Below, in pieces: positions 62,301 to 64,000 of a DNA stretch of 64,000 nt. Within the stretch, counting starts at the first letter, position 1. Each line of letters begins with the position of its first letter. Source of the DNA: Myxococcales bacterium UBA1660. GTDB taxonomy: Bacteria > Myxococcota_A > Polyangia > Polyangiales > Houyiibacteriaceae. The notes beneath the pieces were generated by a model. That model searched no databases and was not told the DNA's origin. It saw nothing but the letters and a program-made list of their open reading frames with translations. Location: NCBI GenBank assembly GCA_002320815.1, contig DCLA01000076.1:1-64000 (forward strand). The letters run 5' to 3'. The translations under genes were made by a program, and so were the position numbers.

Positions 62301-64000
62301 GCGTCGGTGGACGCTTCGGCGAGCTGCTGCTCGACGACCCGCGCGAGACCTTCCCAGTCCCCGCGCGCCTCGAGCAGCCGCTCGAGCGCGTTCAGCGCGG
62401 GGCCGTGCTTCGAGTCCGCGCGGACGGCGCGCTCGTAGTAGGTCACCGCGTCCGCCTCGCGGCCGAGGCGCTCCTCGCAGAGCTCGCCCATCTTCTGCAG
62501 GAGGACCACCCGGGCCGGCCCCTCGCTCACCTCGAGCTCGCGCTCGTAGATGTCGAGCAGATCGTCCCAGCGGCCGGCCGCGTTGTAGAGCCGCCCCACG
62601 CTGGTCAGCGCCGGGACGTACTTGGGATCGATGTCCAGGAGCTGCCGGTAGCGCTTCAGGGCGCCGTCGCGATCCTCGAGCTTCAGGTCGAGCACCTCGC
62701 CGGTGCGGTGGAGGAGGGCGACCCGGTGCTCGTCGTCCTTGGTCTTCTCGATCTCCATGTCCAGCGCGGCGACCAGCTCGGCGTGCCGGCCGGCGCGCTC
62801 CGTGGCGCGTTGGAGCGCGTGGATGGCCCCGAGCCCGTCGGGGTCGAGCTCCAGGATCCGCTGGTAGGCGTGCGCCGCCTGGGCCGGCTCGCCCAGGAGG
62901 TCCTCGTAGACCGCGCCGATCTTGAACAGGTAGGTGATCGCCCGGGTCGGGCTCTCCGCCCGCTCCACCGCGCGCTCGTAGAGCTCGATGAGGTCCCGGT
63001 GGCGCCCGGCGTCGGCCAGCAGCCGGACGAGCGCCTTGAACGACGCGGTGTATCCCGGCGAGGCCGCCATGGCGCGATCGTGCTGTTCGATGGCTTCGTC
63101 GCGGCGGCCCTGGTCTTCGAGGAGCTCGGCCACGCGCACGTGGGCAGCGGCACGCCGCTCGGGCTCACTGGCCCGCTGCGCCTCGTCGAGGTGCATGCGC
63201 AGCGCGCGTTCCCAAGCTCCGGCGCGGCGGTAGATGGGCGCCAGCGCCTGCAGCGTGGGCACGTGGGTGGGGTCGATCTTCAGCGCCGCCTCGTACCAGT
63301 GGACGGCGGCTTCTTCGCGGCCCAGCCGGTGCTGCTCCAGCGCGCCGATCCGGTGCAGCACGCCGAGCTTCTCGCGCGGCTCGCCCAGGGTGAGCACCAG
63401 CCCCTGGAGCGCCTCGACCAGCGAGTCGTAGCGGCTCTCGCGTTCGTAGACCCGCGCCATCTCGGTGAGCACCAGCGGGTTCTCGGGGTCGATCGCCGCG
63501 GCGCGCTCCAGCGCGTTCATCGCCTCCCGGGCGTTGCCCAGCCGGTCCGAGTGCAGCCGGGCGACCCGATAGAGCGCCATCGTGCGCACCGCCGGATCCT
63601 CGGTGAGCTCACCCCCGAGCTCGAGGACCCGGATCAGATCCCGCCAGCGCTCGTGCTCGTAGTGGAGCCGCTCCAGGGCGGCGAGGGCGCCTGGCGCCCG
63701 CGGGTCGAGCTTCAAGGCGGTCTCGTAGAGGTCCGCCGCCCGGGTCTTGCTGCTGGTCCGCTCCACCAAGCGGGCGCGCTGGGCCACCAGCGCCGCGCGG
63801 TGGGAGGGATCGTCGGCGACGGCGTTGGCCGTCTGCTCCAAGAGCTGCTCGACCTCGCCCCAGCGCCGCTCCTCGCTCAGCCGCTCGATGAGCGCCCGCA
63901 GGATCGCCGGGTTGCCCCGGTCGAGCTCCAGGGCGTTGCGGTAGGCCCGCCGCGCGTCGTCGAGCTTCTGCATCTCCCGCTCGAGCAGCCGGCCCTTCTC
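59390..64000 (-). CDS. Giant TPR-repeat protein (5' end beyond the window)
   Basis: At least 1536 residues, open at the right edge, so the start is not seen. Nearly the whole length consists of 34- to 37-residue TPR units, with recurring cores such as RYEAVLERAPTNLGALLALE, YERAVRADSKHGPALNALE and YRQLLDIDPKYVPALTSVG; by eye there are more than 25 units. The last 350 residues are less regular and contain hydrophobic and Arg-rich segments. No signal peptide can be judged. The role is probably a scaffold for a signalling complex, given translational coupling to the response regulator/DUF4388 gene. Confidence 0.88.
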   Translation of the reverse strand, partial: EKGRLLEREMQKLDDARRAYRNALELDRGNPAILRALIERLSEERRWGEVEQLLEQTANAVADDPSHRAALVAQRARLVERTSSKTRAADLYETALKLDPRAPGALAALERLHYEHERWRDLIRVLELGGELTEDPAVRTMALYRVARLHSDRLGNAREAMNALERAAAIDPENPLVLTEMARVYERESRYDSLVEALQGLVLTLGEPREKLGVLHRIGALEQHRLGREEAAVHWYEAALKIDPTHVPTLQALAPIYRRAGAWERALRMHLDEAQRASEPERRAAAHVRVAELLEDQGRRDEAIEQHDRAMAASPGYTASFKALVRLLADAGRHRDLIELYERAVERAESPTRAITYLFKIGAVYEDLLGEPAQAAHAYQRILELDPDGLGAIHALQRATERAGRHAELVAALDMEIEKTKDDEHRVALLHRTGEVLDLKLEDRDGALKRYRQLLDIDPKYVPALTSVGRLYNAAGRWDDLLDIYERELEVSEGPARVVLLQKMGELCEERLGREADAVTYYERAVRADSKHGPALNALERLLEARGDWEGLARVVEQQLAEASTDAAKARLAYRVGELREERLDDAKGAAKAYEAAAEADPGYRPALGALTRIRASAGEWGSLAQEIHKELATLEDRHLVLDAMMREGEVWAHDLSEPRKAIGRYEAVLERAPTNLGALLALEELYRRVGSWDALARVHAAQAKVFVDPKARSAALEAQARVMEAQGVGTPTDRMAVYDQLLEIEPAHPVALRALEQLALATGDRQRLAKVDERMAAISEDRALRAAHLTRLGETLEALESPGALTAYRAALEADDHSLGATRGLSRIAESTEDPAILSEAARQEARVAADGAHAARLLTRSARVRGERLGDIDGAIEDLERALEVSPGHAESAQLLGQILRARGEHGRLADLLGRAATAAEDDAASAALWLEVARIQADDQHKVAAAVGSLNRVLRRSPNHVPALKRLAEYHLREGQHEQAVGLLGKVVQQAPDHEVLKEAHLALAELWDDHLGQPARALVSLQAVLSVDAEHVPALERLADLHEREGRMGEAVDATKRLLVATSEDVEDRGRALTRLARIESARGNDAAAAEALRDAVVLEGPGSESALELKTRVDSEAGWGQYLRAIQGFADRQPSEDLKAPAYLEMARVLHDHMGQLDRAIALLEKGIEASGGDPALRRELAMRLRAAGETERAVGVLRGLIAEDPGRADAWRELARTQNQAGDGVGARLATEPLGILEQASADDQQRLANAARATAAARPGAFDREVLDQLGTPSADQAAALELLRMLEPALQKLYPADLESYGLTSRDRLTAKSGHPLRALGDHVAAILGVEEWELYLHQSRQVGHLLEPGNPPMIIAPASTADLPQAMQVFLLARPLVQVARGIEVVEKLTPRELEVLLASAARNVDESYGRGLTSEEFMSEQRKRLHKATPWLHRKNVDEAARGYVAAGNVDFARLSRGATRTAARVAALLTDDLAASVQALQRTERDIQGLSGPALVEGSAYVRDLLAFWASEPAMHLRRHAGLVQ

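Overview
This window is a very GC-rich chromosomal segment that looks like a member of the Myxococcota, plausibly a Sandaracinus- or Polyangia-type bacterium. This is inference from gene content. There are many lipoproteins whose signal peptide is followed by an Asp/Pro/Gly/Met spacer. There is a small gene resembling the Myxococcales-restricted TIGR02265 (DUF2378) family, a response regulator fused to a DUF4388 domain, a giant TPR protein and paired PilZ proteins. infC appears to start at ATC. No prophage, transposase or CRISPR array was seen. The content is mostly core genome with short accessory stretches.

Layout. 1-11700: a DUF2141 protein, a wax ester synthase/DGAT, a VOC protein coupled to an ECF sigma factor with a C-terminal SnoaL-like domain, a LysM/M23 lipoprotein, a lamin-tail lipoprotein, a degenerate GGDEF-like protein, a CAP-like lipoprotein and a metallophosphoesterase. 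11800-24000: a TIGR02265-like protein, a type IIA topoisomerase pair (parC-parE type), two convergent PilZ genes, a coupled Nudix/glycosyltransferase pair, a second M23 peptidase and a fold-type II PLP enzyme. 23744-34016: the conserved translation cluster tRNA-Val, thrS, infC, rpmI, rplT, pheS, pheT, ihfA. It is split after infC by a divergent lipoprotein/TetR module with two perfect 17-bp operators; a new promoter restarts the ribosomal part. Ahead of thrS lies a 14-codon reading frame with five Thr codons and competing hairpin arms, a strong candidate for a threonine attenuator.

34100-36700: tRNA-Pro with a strong terminator, an array of 48-bp repeats (three direct, two inverted) around a GspG-like gene, then surE-apt and tRNA-Arg. 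37000-47400: an ETHE1-like MBL hydrolase, a stand-alone FtsZ paralogue without a C-terminal tail, a tyrosine-catabolism operon (fumarylacetoacetate hydrolase, maiA, hppD), a lipoprotein hydrolase, a DsbD-like reductase coupled to a YcaQ-type protein, and small hypotheticals. 47600-54100: two large beta-propeller lipoproteins with cytochrome c-type heme motifs around a HEAT-repeat protein, followed by a second short-repeat array sharing a core with the first. 54150-64000: cell-envelope genes (DUF4398 lipoprotein, OmpA-like lipoprotein, TPR/beta-barrel protein) and a response regulator/DUF4388 gene coupled to a giant TPR gene that runs off the right edge.

Two window-wide patterns stand out. Many genes without a Shine-Dalgarno sequence carry a TANNNT-like -10 box ending about 5-9 nt before the start codon, which suggests leaderless mRNAs. 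Three genes end in short tandem duplications that copy the stop codon.
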